Shown piece after piece: positions 13,601-27,029 of a stretch of 64,000 bases of DNA (within the stretch, counting starts at the first letter, position 1; every line of letters begins with the position of its first letter). The stretch is from positions 20,237,974-20,301,973 of the forward strand of contig JAPTHN010000007.1 of NCBI GenBank assembly GCA_026936325.1, read 5' to 3'. Under the pieces are notes generated by a model, which had not been told where the DNA came from, did no database searches, and saw only the letters and a list, made by a program, of their open reading frames with translations. This DNA is from Platynereis dumerilii (taxonomy: Eukaryota; Annelida; Polychaeta; Phyllodocida; Nereididae). Position numbers and translations under genes: made by a program.

Positions 13601-16600
13601 GACGTGCAACTATTCAGGAGCTATTGTCTTCCATCTGCTAGCAAATGATACAAGCAGATTGTGTGTGACAAGGTCCTATTTGTGAGGTATAATCATTCCT
13701 TACCAATTGGACTGAGTTGTTATGGCCAGACTGCAGCCATTGGGCCACAGCCAACTTCTCTAGTGAAGCTCACATCTCCTTATCTTCAGCTTAATCGATT
13801 GGATTAGGTCCTTAGTCTCACAGATTATGTGAGAGATTGGACCTGATTCCTTGTTTTGTCTGAAGTAGCAAGGGAGTGGAAGTATTAAAAATGCATGACC
13901 TGAGAAAGTCACTAAGGTGGAAGAAGGCAGGGTTCCAGAATTGGCAAAGCACTAGAGAAATTGACAGGGAACAGCCAAACTCGAATCAGTTGATGAATAT
14001 CATTGCAACACTCGATTGATTTATCAGGCATTGAAGTTAGCACCGTTAATCTTCAGCAGCCAGTTTTGATATTCTGGAATGAAAAGATTATGTTCTCAAC
14101 AGCGAAATCAATTGAATTTGCATTAGGTTCTTTAACTCAACTCTAGAATGGAACTTGGCAACACACAGAATCATGATCACAGCTTCTTCTGTGAATGAGC
14201 AAAACAAACAAGGAAGGCCAAGACCGTAGAAATACTGCCTATTACGATGTAATAATTTTTAGACTGCTGTAAATTATTTTAAATTAATCAGTGTAATTTT
14301 GTCTTTTATATACATGTATATGTTATTGGAATATTCAAATGTTTAATTTGTTAGACATGCCAAAAGCTAAACTCATTGATATGAGCTTTAAAGTGAAAGA
14401 AGGGAAGAGCCGTCTTATTTTCATTACATCTCATGAAGCAAATTTATGCATGCCTCCTCTTCCGTTTTAGTCCTTGAGGTAAATTGTCAATTGGAGGGTA
14501 ATGTTGAATGTTTTAAGTTCTTCAAATTTGATTCCATAGTATCAAAGCATCTCATCAATGATGAAACATTGTTTAAAAGCCCCGGAACTTTAATCTGTGC
14601 TGCAGGCAAAATAATTCATTCGCAAAAACATTAATCTTGTTAATCTGAGCAAAAACATCCTGGTTTGGGTAATTGCCAGAATGAGCTTGTTCTTGAGCAA
14701 GCGCTGTGTCTGTATAGGCCAATTTATTCAAATATGGCTGGACCATTGGGGCTTTACACCCTGCATTTACGCACTAATCAGGACCTGAGAAGGACATAGC
14801 AATCAGGGGAAGGATGACTGTTCAAGTAGTGGCTCACTGTGACAGACCACACTATCTCTGACGAATGCCTGGTGTGATTCTCGATACATTTGTGAAGATT
14901 AGTCATCCCGGTAAAAATTATTTATACATTCAATTATGATTCTTGATACAGAAAAAATGTCAGCTAGGGTGGTTTTTGTTACAGTTGGTGTTGAGCATGA
15001 AAGCCTATCAAGCAAAAAGTCATAGTTGTTCCTATCAAGATTATGATTTAACAAATTCAGTTATTTTATCCAACGATTAGTCTCGGGGACATTGTTTCTG
15101 AAGACAAGATTCCGAAGTTTATGGTATTGAAATATATTTGGACTATTGCAATTTTCCTTAATTTGTCTTATTGCAGCAGCTCTTTAGATACGAGCTCAGA
15201 CATATTCATCTTACTGGGGCCATACATATCTATTGCAGATCTATGGTATCACTCCTAATAATTTACATTATCCGCAATTGTGTGGAGCTGCTATATACAG
15301 TATAGTGTGTTATGTTAAGATAAGTGAGACAAGTTGAATGATCTGATGAGTTGGTCTGACTACTACAACTTTAGTCAGACTAAAGAGGAGTAATTTTCTG
15401 TAATGCATAGAGCTTCCGGCATAATTTGCAAGCAGATTGTATCCAATAAATGTATGTCTGGTGCCTGCATGGGGTGATGCTTTAACCCTTTGAAATTTCT
15501 GCTGCTGTGGCTGAAACTACACAAATTTGTGTGTGCTGATTATTTCTCCCCTAAATTAAATGACAACATTGCTCACATTGTGGTGATTCATCTTTGGGGA
15601 AACAATATTCTTCCTATATATTTTTATATAAGATTATTCAAGATGCTTATTAAGAATGATCATACTTAAATGAAACGTATTGATATTTAACCACATATTA
15701 GCATATAGGATCAATGGTTGTCCTGATCTTACACAAAATAAAAACTATTCCTAAAAAATTATTTTTTTAGGAGGGGGTACCTACGTGCCATATGATCAGT
15801 AACAGTATTGAATAAAATAATAGTATAATTTAGCTTTTTTTAATGAAGCCCTGGAAGTTTTTCAACTCATGCTTCGATACCATTGTCACTTCTCACGGCA
15901 TTTACTTAGATAGCCAGTATGCAATGAATTATCTTCAATATCTTAGAGTTGGACAATCATACTTAATTATTCACTTAATTCTTATAGGTTGATATTCAAC
16001 TAAGATATATACAAGACAAATGGTACCAGTTCAGAAAATATATTCACTGCACAGTGTAGCAGGATACAGTACCCATTCTAAGTAATGAGTTTTCTGGATG
16101 ACTAGAACACAATTAATAGTCTCTTTCTCATATATCGGCTCCAATCACAGTAGAAGTAGTTTCAGTGGGCTTACATATGACCCATGACACCAGACTAACT
16201 ATAGAATACAAAATGGCTGCAAGTGGCTTACAACTATTCAGGAGCCATTATCTTCCATCTGCTAGCAAATGATGGAAGTAGATTGTGTGTGACAAGGTCC
16301 TATTCATGTGGTGTAATCATTATTTACCAATCGGAGTTGTTACAGCCAGACTATAGCCATTGGGCAAAGGCCAACTTCTCTAGTAAAGCTCACATCTCCT
16401 TATCTTCAGCTTAATCGATTGGATTAGGTCTGTACGCTCACAGATTATATAAGAGATTGGAACTGATTCCTTGTATTGTCCAAAGTAGCAAGGGAGTGGA
16501 AGACGAGCATTAAAAATGTATGGCCAGAGAAAGTCACAAAGAAACCAAAAGGCAGGTTTTCAGAATTAGCATGCAACTGGGAAATTGGCAGAGAACAGCC

Positions 16601-16690
16601 AAACTGGAATCAGGTGATGAATGTCATTGCGACGTAGGATGGATCTCACAAGTATTGAAGTACCGTAATATGGGGTGAATAGGGACACGG
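10640..16690. repeat. Tandem unit A, about 6 kb, non-coding
   Basis: The start of this unit (GACACGGGGTGAATCGGG at 10646) recurs at 16690, and the unit is then followed almost base for base in unit B up to about 15915/28212 once B's insertions are removed. It keeps the uninterrupted sites for three B insertions: TAA at 11056-11058, TA at 11838-11839 and CTTTACAC at 14752-14759. Its short open frames (up to about 75 codons) are not conserved in length between A and B. I see no protein-coding signal. Unit C is a third, more diverged copy. Confidence 0.82.
16080..16640. repeat. Extra internal copy of the 13460-14010 block
   Basis: The end of unit A repeats its own middle. The segment from GTTTTCTGGATGA through CCATCTGCTAGCAAATGAT to the AGAACAGCCAAACT block follows 13465-14000 with many substitutions. 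It is more diverged than A is from B, so it predates the A/B duplication. No equivalent follows the end of B at 28212. Confidence 0.7.
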
Positions 16691-17099
16691 GGTGAATCGG
16701 GCAAAGCCTGGAAATCATTTTTATCTTCATGAAGCAACAACTTCTACATGTGACAGGGACTTGATTTTTTGCGAGTTGTTAGTATATATTCCAATAATGA
16801 TCCAGATGGATGTTCATGATACTACCTGCAGGTGGCAAGGAACTGCATCACCTTAAACATTGCCCTGCAGAATTCACATTTTCACAAACTGGTCAAAACT
16901 TTTACTACAAAAACTATAAAAGCAACAGACACAATATTCTCACAAAACTCCAAGTATATAGTTGTAGCCAATTATAGAGAATATCAGAAACCTAGGTATA
17001 TGTGTCCTGACGATATTCAACAGGCACTAATTAATGCACTTTCAGTTTCAGAGTTTTAGAGTTTCAGAGTTGCTTATAATAATTTTCGGACCCCAGTAA

Positions 17100-20000
17100 T
17101 AGTAGAGGAACGTGCCATAGGTTCCGTGACCAATTTCTCCGACTCAATTTTTCGATGCAAATTCTGTTACATGGGTTCAAAATAAGAAAATTTAGCGAGG
17201 GTACCCCTCTCAAAAGTTCGGGCTAACTCCACCAGCGGCCATTTTCCAAAATGGCCGCCAGAATTCAAAATTTGCCATAATTCCACTTCTATTTGGCCTA
17301 GAGATTCAAATTTTGTGTCAAAATATAGGTTTTAAGGGTCAAGAATCCCAATAAACATATTCTCAAAGGTGTCTGCCCAACCTTAGTGGTCATAATCCAA
17401 TATGGCAGCCAAAATGGCTGACAAAAATGGGTAACTCACAATTCTTGTATCATGAGCTCAAAATATGGAGTTGGACCTTCATACAATATGTTAACATACC
17501 TCAGAGAAGTCAAATATTGTGATTAATGATTTGTGTATTCTACCCCTATGGTACCATATCCAATATGGCCACCAAAATGGCCATTCAAAATGCCCAAAAT
17601 CACACTTTTATCACAACGAAGCCAATATTTGGTCTTTTATTCGGTGAAACCATCAATATATGAACTTTAATTGTCCAAAACAACTGACTCATAACAATTC
17701 ATAAGATTTACACACAAATCTGTTCTAATAATCTGAAAATATATCACAATTTTACATAAATAATTGGTCTACATTGGTAATCTTGGCATTAATACGATGT
17801 TTTTAATTGCCAAAGAGTTATCAATATCTGACAAATGAACAAACTACCCTATGGTTAGAGATCCAATTATGCTGCCAAAAGGCCTCCCAAGAAGGTTCAA
17901 ATGTGAATTGTTATCACAATTTATTATGGTCATGTTTACTAAATATCAATGTGAAATGTTCTATGAATTTCATTTAAATTGATAATATACAGATTGTTGG
18001 CACTTAATTAATTGGCAAAATTTAAATCTTCTGCTATTGTTAAATGCAATGGGACTGCCCATTTGCAATAAAGATTACTTTTTTTAATAGCAATTCAAAG
18101 GGTCATGTCATCGGTTGAATAACATCTACCTTTGCCACCTTTGCATGCAGTCTCAGAATGCATCCCTGAAGCACTGCTGATCAGTTACTGACCTCTGTGT
18201 CATCTATCAGGTAGTGGTCTGCCTGTGCTTAACATAGGCTGCATTATTGTATTTATAACAATTTGCTGTATTTTTGGTCTGGGGTGCTAGGTCATGAAGT
18301 GGGAAATTGGAGAATGTAATATCAACCTTACTGCATGATGAGAACTGAATATGTCCTCCACATAAACCAACAAAGAATGAAGAGATTCCTGAAGGTCTAA
18401 TTCTGTCACCGCATACAAACAAATCATCAATTTGTGGGTTGTAAAAACATCTTTTAATCATTGACAATTTAAAGTGAAAGATTATAACTAATTATTGAGG
18501 CTGCTACTGTCAAAGAATGGTAATGCCAAAGTTTCAAATCCCAATACACTCCAACTGGATAATGTGGGGCAAATACCACAGTTAAAAAGCTCAAGTTTGG
18601 GAGGAAGATCACTTTTCTGGACATGTGACTGCTGTATCAATAGGAGAGACAAAACAGTTGAAATGAACATCAAATTCAAATTCTCTGATTTGTCTCCCAG
18701 TTAATAATAGCTGTTTGTAAATCATTGTAAAACAGGGAACATTTTAGGATATTGTTAACATGATTCTTTCAATGACCATTCAGTAATGGTCACATCTGAA
18801 ACCTGATTGGATAAGAGACTGTAGCTTGTCGTCATTGGAAATGGCATAGGTGGTTGGCTTTGCTGTAGCTACAGCCCCCTGATAATATATTTAAGTAGCC
18901 AATTATATCCTTGTAAAAGATGCATGTAATATGTTGTCAGTAGACAATGTTTGCAATGTGTGTAGCAACATCTTACGAGACTTAAACCTATGTGCAGGTT
19001 GTCAGGGAATTTCTTGGGAGAAAATTCAGTTATCTTAAAATTTAACTCTAATTTTCTGGGAGGGCTTGCTGACTGGGAGACTGAGGAGTAGTTACAGAAA
19101 TTCTTGCACAATCAGAAAATGCATGTCATATGTTGCTAGCAACATATCAGGACTTACAACCATCTTCTACTCAGTGACTGCAAGGATAGTGGTTGCTTAT
19201 ATCAGGTGGCTAAACTGGCTATCATGTTTCACATAATGACCATAGCTAAAGAGTTCTCAAAAGAATCTGTTCTTAACAATGTCCTGATGTCCTGTTTTAT
19301 TTTCCTGTTTTACAATGCTTTTACACTAACAGGCTCCAAGTAGCCGGGAGTCAAGTCTGGGTATTTATATATTTTGATAATTTACAGATTTTTTTCAGTT
19401 TGGTACAAGATTGTACATAAAATAGATTTTCCTTCCATAATTTGAACTTTTGTATTTGCCTTAATATATTAATATTTTTATTTAATTTGCCATTATAATA
19501 TTCAGTTAGGAATGTGTTTGAAACTACTATGTAACCAATCTTTGACAATACCAGCGTCAGTAGTACATTTAGCTAAATATTCCAATTTTTAGGGCAACTT
19601 GCTAATAAGAATTTCACTTCAAATTGGCCATTAGCAGCAATAATTAAAAAAGGATTCATGGCATGCAGGTTGGCTAATATATATATTAGTGAAGTTTTTG
19701 TTTGTATGTGTTGACTTGGATTCCAAGATACCTGACATTGTCTATTCATAACAGAACTATAGGAATCTCATTATTCTTTGTTGGTTTATCTGGAGGACAT
19801 ATATTCGGTTCTCATCATGCAGTAAGGTTGATATTACATTCTCCAATTCCCCATGAGTGAAATTACTATTACTCCGTAATAGTTTTACAGTAAACTTTTA
19901 CTACAAGACACTTCATGGCCTAGCACCCACAGACCAAAAATACAACAAATTGTTATAAATACAATAATACAGCCTATGTTAAGTACAGGCAGACTACTAC

Positions 20001-21138
20001 CAGACAGATGGATCAGAGGTCAGTATCTGATCAGCAGTGCTTCAGGGATGCATTCTAAGACTGCATGCAAAGGTGGCAAAGGTAGATGTTATTCAACCGA
20101 TGAAATGACCCTTAGAATTGCTATTAAAAAAGTAATCTTTATTGCAAATGGACAGTCTAATTGCATTTAACTATGGCAGAAGCCTTAAATTTTGCCAATC
20201 AAAGTAAGTGCTAACAATCTGTATATTGACAATTTAAATGAAATTCATAGAAAGTCCCACATTACTACAAATAAACGTTGTTAATAATGATAAAAATTCA
20301 CATTTGAACCTACTGGGAGGCCTTTTGGCATCCTTATTGGACTTCTAACCATAGGGTTGGGTGTTCACTTGTCAAATACTGATAACAGAACTCTTTGGCA
20401 ATTAAAAACATTATATTAATGCCAAGATTACCAATGTAGACCAACAATTTATGTAAAATTGTGATATTTTTAGTAATTTGGGCAGCCATTTTGGCAGCCA
20501 TACTGGATTATTAGAACAAATTTGTGTGTAAATCTTATGAATTGTTATGAGTCAGTTGTTTTGGACAATTAAAGTACATATATTGATGTTTTCACCAAAT
20601 AAAAGACCAAATATTGGCTTCGTTGTGATAAAAGTGAGATTTGGGGCATTTTGAATGGCCATTTTGGTGGCCATATTGGATATGGCACCATAGGGTTGAA
20701 TACACAAATCATTAATCACAATATTTGACTTCTCTGAGGTATGTTAACATATTGTATGAAGGTCCAACTCCATATTTTGAGCTCATGATACAAGAATTGT
20801 GAGTTACCCATTTTCGTCAGCCATTTTGGCTGCCATATTGGATTATGACCACTAAGGTTGGGCAGACACCTTTAAGAATATGTTTATTGGGATTCTTGAC
20901 CCTTAAAACCTATATTTTGACACAAAATTTGAATCTCTAGACCAAATAGAAGTGGAATTATGGCAAATTTTGAATTCTGGCGGCCATTTTGGAAAATGGC
21001 CGCTGGTGGAGTTAGCCCGAACTTTTGAGAGGGGTACCCTTGCTAAATTTTCTTATTTTGAACCAATCTAACAGAATTTGCATCGAAAAATTGAGTCGGA
21101 GAAATTGGTCACGGAACCTATGGCACGTTCCTCTACTA
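17100..21138. mobile_element. 4.04-kb foldback element with inverted arms of about 1.3 kb
   Basis: The ends are TAGTAGAGGAACGTGCC and, at the right, GGCACGTTCCTCTACTA. The left arm (17100 to about 18395) is the reverse complement of the right arm (about 19755 to 21138) with scattered mismatches and a few indels. The loop of about 1.36 kb holds no recognisable gene. TAA flanks both sides (17097-17099 and 21139-21141), and unit A has a single TAA at 11056-11058 with no insert. A 3-bp TWA duplication is characteristic of PIF/Harbinger transposons, but no Harbinger protein is present, so the assignment is tentative. The arms carry repeated GCCATTTTGG and ATGGCCGCC motifs. Confidence 0.88.
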
Positions 21139-21946
21139 TAATAACTGAAGAAACGAAATCAGTGATAGAATGTTATAAAAATAATGTTGGACGGGGTACT
21201 ACCATGCTGCAAAATTCATTTCTTCTTTTAGAAATGCTATAGGAGTGTCAAACTCCGTCAAAAGTCTGATAAATATGCACTTTTGGAACTCGATGAAAAA
21301 TTAAGTGATATAGCATCAAATAAAGGCAGCAAAATAAAGATTTTACAGTCCAAATCGATTTGAGAAGTTTTAAAAGACCATCAGAGTTGCCGAGATGTGA
21401 TATTTCGTCTGTTTAGTCATGGGTTTGGATCCAAGTGAAAGGCAGAGCTACAGACCCGGCCAAAAGAACAGTTTTATTGACACTAATCAAACAAAAAGAT
21501 GCAGCTCTTACAATTTGTTTATGTATAGTATGATATTGTTTATCACTTGTTAATAAAAGTTACTTGCTCAAACACAAACCTGACTGGGAAGTGTCTGGTT
21601 GTTTTCCTTGGTGACCAATTTTTGTTTTGATCTTATTCAAGCACACGTCCAAAGTTTTGTTGACAGGTGTTGACTCACTTCACAATTGAGTTACCTTTCT
21701 CCTACTCCATATGTCATGTGCCAGCATAAACAAACCTCATCAAAAGAAACAAAATGACAAAAATTTTGCAGGTAGGAACCTTGCCTAGCTCTATAAGCAC
21801 ACAACGACTTGTTTTATTACTTAGACATAATCCACGAATAATGATGATAAACATTCAATAAAACTTGAATTTTCCTCAAAATATCATTTTGATGTTTACT
21901 CCAGATTGTTCAAATTATCAGTTGGATGAAATTATTTCAACTTTTA

Positions 21947-23133
21947 CAGATGATTTCATATTTGTAGACTTTTCTCAAATAACAAAAAATTTTGCAAAAT
22001 TTTTGGTCTGACACCAGAGAATCCTGCGAGGTGATTGGTCAAGCTGCAAAAAGCGTGTCATTTTTTTCAGTTTGCTTCAAGCAAGTGATGTTGGCTTGAA
22101 AAATTATGTCATAATTTCAACCAATAAACTGCTGGGAAGGCCAACTTGGTATTGTGGCAGTTGTTCACACATGTATGTCAAACCGTAATCCACATGAACT
22201 GTTACATTTCCTCATGAACTGTTGTATTTCACACTCCTGTGTTAGCCTACTATTGATTGCTTCGGTTGTATATAATCAGTCTCAAGCCAACTCTGAATGG
22301 CTTCATATCTCCGAACAATAAATTATCATGCCTTGACCAAAAGTATTGTCTGTGATAACACAGTGAAGACTATTCAGAACTAAATTTTACGACTGGGTCG
22401 ACGGAGAGTGGTAGTTTCTACGGTTTTACTTGATTGGGAACCACCTTTTTGCTCATGCTTCTTGTGACTTGGGACAATGGGAATTTTTCCTGACAGGGTA
22501 CAGCATTTTTTCACCGTTGTTTCAAGGGGGGTACTTATTTTTCACAACATGCTGAATTGTCAAATGAAATTTTAACAAGAGAAAGGGAGGTACTACCAAT
22601 ATTCGTGAAACCAAAGGGGGATATCACTTTTCACTGAAATTTCCATCAAAACTCCCAGCCCCTCCCAAGTCACAATTTCTGAATCGTCCCTTAGATAGGA
22701 TGATCCAGTGATGTGGCCAACATTCATGAGAAAATCATAGTGGGGATCAAACCAGGGTCCCAGCAATTGGTAGCTCATTGTCATGGCATCTGGGCAGAGC
22801 CCTCCTCTATGAAAATGTCACATGCATGTGTTTGTTTTCTTTAAAAATAATCATTATGTGGACCATCTGATCCCAATCATCTCAATGTATAGTATCAGAC
22901 TTTGAGAATGTACACGTAGGCCTACTAAAAATGTGTGAAACACTAACAGAAACTCTCACATGAAACAGCTAGAGTCAGTTCCATTAAGGAGATTAGAATG
23001 CCATGGTCACCCATGTAAAATGCTATGTCACTTTTCAGGAGAGAGTGGTGTCATACCTTCTCTCAACCAATGAAAATTGCAGGAAAAATGATGTATTTTC
23101 TGCCACTAATGTCTACAAATATGAAATCATCTG
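21947..23133. mobile_element. TA-flanked 1.19-kb non-autonomous element
   Basis: The left end is CAGATGATTTCATATTTGTA and the right end is its reverse complement, a terminal inverted repeat of about 22-24 bases. TA borders both ends (21945-21946 and 23134-23135). Unit A reads straight through at 11838-11839. The TA target and CAG-type end fit Tc1/mariner elements. The interior of more than 1.1 kb is not palindromic, has no transposase motif, and includes a TATATAA and an AATAAA near 22270-22320. The 194-bp element at 42132 has a similar end. Confidence 0.85.
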
Positions 23134-26040
23134 TAAAAGGAATAACAACAACCATTTTTATGAAAAGACGATAACACATACATGGTTAATAACCCTGCAA
23201 TTCAAATTCCAATGGACACCTTTGTAATTTAATAACATATCATGCATGTCATCATGTAATTGGCCAGGCACTGGCACTGCGACATTGCACACAATTTAAT
23301 ATAATTGGCCACATCCACAAACTTACTAGTCATGCTTTGGTGCCTCATATTCCAAAGCTATTGTGCATAAATCAGAGTGCAGCGGAGACTCTTAAGATGT
23401 GTGGGAAGAGAATCAAAGAAAGAAGCCAGTGGATTTACAGCAGATGGACCTGGCAACCTCACAAGATGGAATTTTATAACAGCTCTCATGACCCAAAATG
23501 CTATTTGGGCATTGATCTGTAAAGAGCCAGACAGCCTAATTAGCTGTCCTTCCTAACAGTGAACATGAGAAGAGCCATTATCTTCTAGCAGTATGAACTT
23601 CCGTCTTTCGACTTGAAAATAATTATATTTCAAATAAAAAAAGAAGCGATGAACAGGACTTAAACTCTCGAGTTCCAGGCTGAATTGTGTCTCTGCATTG
23701 ATGACCAGTTCATCCTCAAAATCATTTGGACAATAGTCCCTAGACAGCCAGACAACCTAATTAGTAGACCTTCCAAGAATGGACAAGAAGAGGGAGAGTG
23801 AATTAGTAGAGCGGAATGGAAAGGGTGCTTGTGTAAGAGAATGTCAGGTCCAGGCATCTCGAGAAGCATCAAAAGTACTGGTCGGAGCATCGTCTAAAAT
23901 GCGGAGATTATGTTCTGTTATGTTGTACATGGTATAAGCCAGTTTGAAACAAAAGCATTACAAGTGGCATGTGACTATCCACTGTCTTTCAAGAAATTCC
24001 TGTTTTTTAGGCATTGTAAATATGGCTGTTCCAGAAGCTCAAAGGGCATATGGCTCATTTATAATTGTCTTAGTGTTGTAGAACATCTCAGTTCCATGTG
24101 TGTGGGTGTGAAATTGAAAATAAGTGACACTAACAAGAGAAATAATGGCCTTAGGAAAGTGTCACAGATAACATTCCTTTGATGCAAATGTATTCAATGA
24201 GACTTGGATATTGAGTAACATCTGGCAATCAAATTTTCTTCAGAAGTTGTATGGTTAGCATCGAGCTGAATAAATATGCTGGGTTAATGTGTGGGTCAGG
24301 GACAGCTGTGTTGAGAAGATTGTATGGTTTATGCTTGAGATACAGAAGCTTTTTCTGTTTGCTGATAACCACAGACAGAATTCTGGTGTAGTGTGTGTAC
24401 AGGTCTCTTCATACATAACCATACTTCTTCACAGTGAGTGTCAGGATACAGAACTATAAGTTGAACATATGTTACACACATTACTCTATATTTAATGGTA
24501 TTCTATATATATATATATATGATTTGGGAGCAGCATTGGCCCTACTGTCACACTCAATTGGTACATACAGAACTGCAAAAATGATTCTAGGAGGAGGGGG
24601 GTGGAGAAACATGCAGAGTAATTGGCACCTAAAATGCTCGTTATTTCTTGAATGATGTAATAATTCTGTTGCTTTTTGTAACTGACATTTTGGTCAAATG
24701 TGACCTCGTTTTTTCATGTCAATGAAAATGTATAGATATATAGTAATCGGTTTTCTGTATGAAGAGAACACAGTTAATAGTATCTTCCTCATTTTCTGGT
24801 TTCAATCACTGTAGAATCAATATAAATGGGCTTACGCATGACCCACGGCATAGACTAACCATAGAATACAAAATTGCTGCGGGTAAAGTACACTATTCAG
24901 GAGCCATTATCTTCCATCTGCTAGCAAATGGTACAAGCAGATTGTATGTGACAAGGTCCTATTTGTGAGGTATAACCATTCCTTACCAATTGGACTGAGT
25001 TGTTATGGCCAGACTGCAGCCATAGGGCCACAGCCAACTTCTCTAGTAAAGCTCACATCTCCTTATCTTCAGCTTAATCGATTGGATTAGGTCCTTAGTC
25101 TCACAGATTATATGAGAGATTGGACCTGATTCCTTGTTTTGTCTGAAGTAGCAAGGGTGTGGAAGACAAGTATTAAAAATGTATGACCTGAGAAAGTCAC
25201 TACGGAGGAAGAAGGAACGGTTCCAGAATTGGCAAAGCACTAGAGAAATTGACAGGGAACAGCCAAACTCGAATCAGTTGATGAATATCATTGCAACACT
25301 CGATTTATTTATCAGGCATTGAGGTTAGCACCATTAATCTTCAGCAGCCAGTTTTGATACTCTGGAATGAAAGGATTATGTTCTCAACAGGGAAATCAAT
25401 TGAATTTGCATTAGGTTCTTTAACTCAAGTCTAAAATGGAACTTCGCAACACTTGATCACAGCTTCCTCTGTGAATGAGCAAAACAAAAAAGGAAGGCCA
25501 AGGCTGTAGAAATACTGCCTGTTACGATATAATAATTTTTAGTTGCTGTAAAATTTTTAAATTTAATCAGTGTAATTTCATCTGTTATATATATATATGT
25601 TTTTGGATTATTCAAATGTTTAATTTGTTACACATGCCAAAAGCCAAACTCATTGATATGAGTTTTAAAGTGAAAGGAGGGAAGAGCCGTCTTATTTTCA
25701 TTACATCTCATGAAGCAAATTGATGATACATTCCTCATCTTCCGTTTTAGTCCTTGAGGTAAATTTTCAATTGGAGGGTAGTGTTGAATGTTTTAAGTTC
25801 TTCAAATTTGATTCCATAGTATCAAAGCATCTCATCAATGATGAAACATTGTTTAAAAGCCCCCGGAACTTTAATCTGTGGTGCAGGCAAAATAATTAAT
25901 TCGCAAAAACATTAATTTTGTTAATCTGAGCAAAAACATCCTGGTTTGGTTAATCGCCAGTATGAGCTTGTTCTTGAGCAAGCTGTGTGTCTGTATTGGC
26001 CAATTTATTCAAATATGGCTGGATCATTGGGGCTTTACAC

Positions 26041-27029
26041 TAGGGTGCATCATCTGCCCCTTTTGTCTCCAAAACTTCATGCACTTTTGCAGTAATGTTC
26101 CTTTATGTCACAAAAGTGACCCGGTAAAATTTTTTGAAAAAATTCCAATGTCTAAGGGTGGCACAACAAGCTTGAAATTTGAGCATAAGGTATTATTTTG
26201 CTGTTTCGTGGTTGTCAATAATATTTTCAGTTTTTATTTGATTGACTTATACATGGTGAAGTTAGATTTCTTAGTAAAAGAGCTTCAATTTGAATACCAA
26301 CATCAATGGTTTCCGCTTAGGCGCAGTTGTGTTAGTGCAGTGATATTTTCTTTTTGAATTATTGAAATGTGATAAATCTAAAAAACAATGTTAATATGAC
26401 TTTCAAAACACAAAGAAGTCTCTAAACTGAGGAAGTGATCTACCACATCATTTGGTAAAACCTTGATGGAATTATAATGTAGTAGAAAAAAAAAGGACAT
26501 AGTAGAATGACGTAGCATTGAAGTGGTTTATTTCTCATATTTACATGTATTTGATGTAAATTTGTGTATTTGGATATTGTTGAATAGATATTTGAAAAAC
26601 ATGTTGATATTCTAACTTTCTTTACCAAAGTGTGCCACATACTTTATTTCAATGGAGATTTGACACTTATGCAAAACTTGAACTTTTAAGCAGTTCATTT
26701 CAAACATTTTTTCACCATAGTCCGAAACTTTCTACTTTTGGAATTTCTTCAAAGTGAAAATATAGCTTTCTACCATTCAAATTGAAGCTTATTTTCTTCT
26801 AAGAACAATGGTATAGGAATCAAATTCCAAAATCAAATGATAAGCTAGATAATTGTAACCGCGACATCACTTTTTGTCATTTTTGGACCAAATTTTAATG
26901 CAATTTTGCCACCCTAAGGCCACGACCAATCTTATTGAAATTTTGCAGAATGTCTTTTTACTGGCAATGGAATAACATGGCAAAAGTGCAAAAGAATACG
27001 ACAATTTAAGGGGCAGACGATGCACCCTA
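26041..27029. mobile_element. hAT-type MITE, 989 bp, with 8-bp target-site duplication
   Basis: The ends are TAGGGTGCATCATCTGCCCC and its near-exact complement GGGGCAGACGATGCACCCTA. CTTTACAC flanks both sides (26033-26040 and 27030-27037). The empty site is at 14752-14759 in unit A. Inside the ends, a second, weaker inverted similarity continues for about 150 bases (CTAAGGGTGGCAC near 26153 against CTTAGGGTGGCAA on the other strand near 26915). An 8-bp duplication indicates hAT. There is no transposase, and the open frames in it show no domain. Confidence 0.9.

Noticed and set aside
22140-22400. Possible solo LTR inside the 21947 element (TATATAA and AATAAA in order)
   Set aside because: No TG...CA ends or flanking duplication could be placed, and such short signals are common by chance in AT-rich DNA.
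25962-26357. A 131-codon open frame as a host gene
   Set aside because: It starts outside and ends inside the hAT-type MITE (26041-27029), so it spans an insertion boundary and cannot be an old gene.
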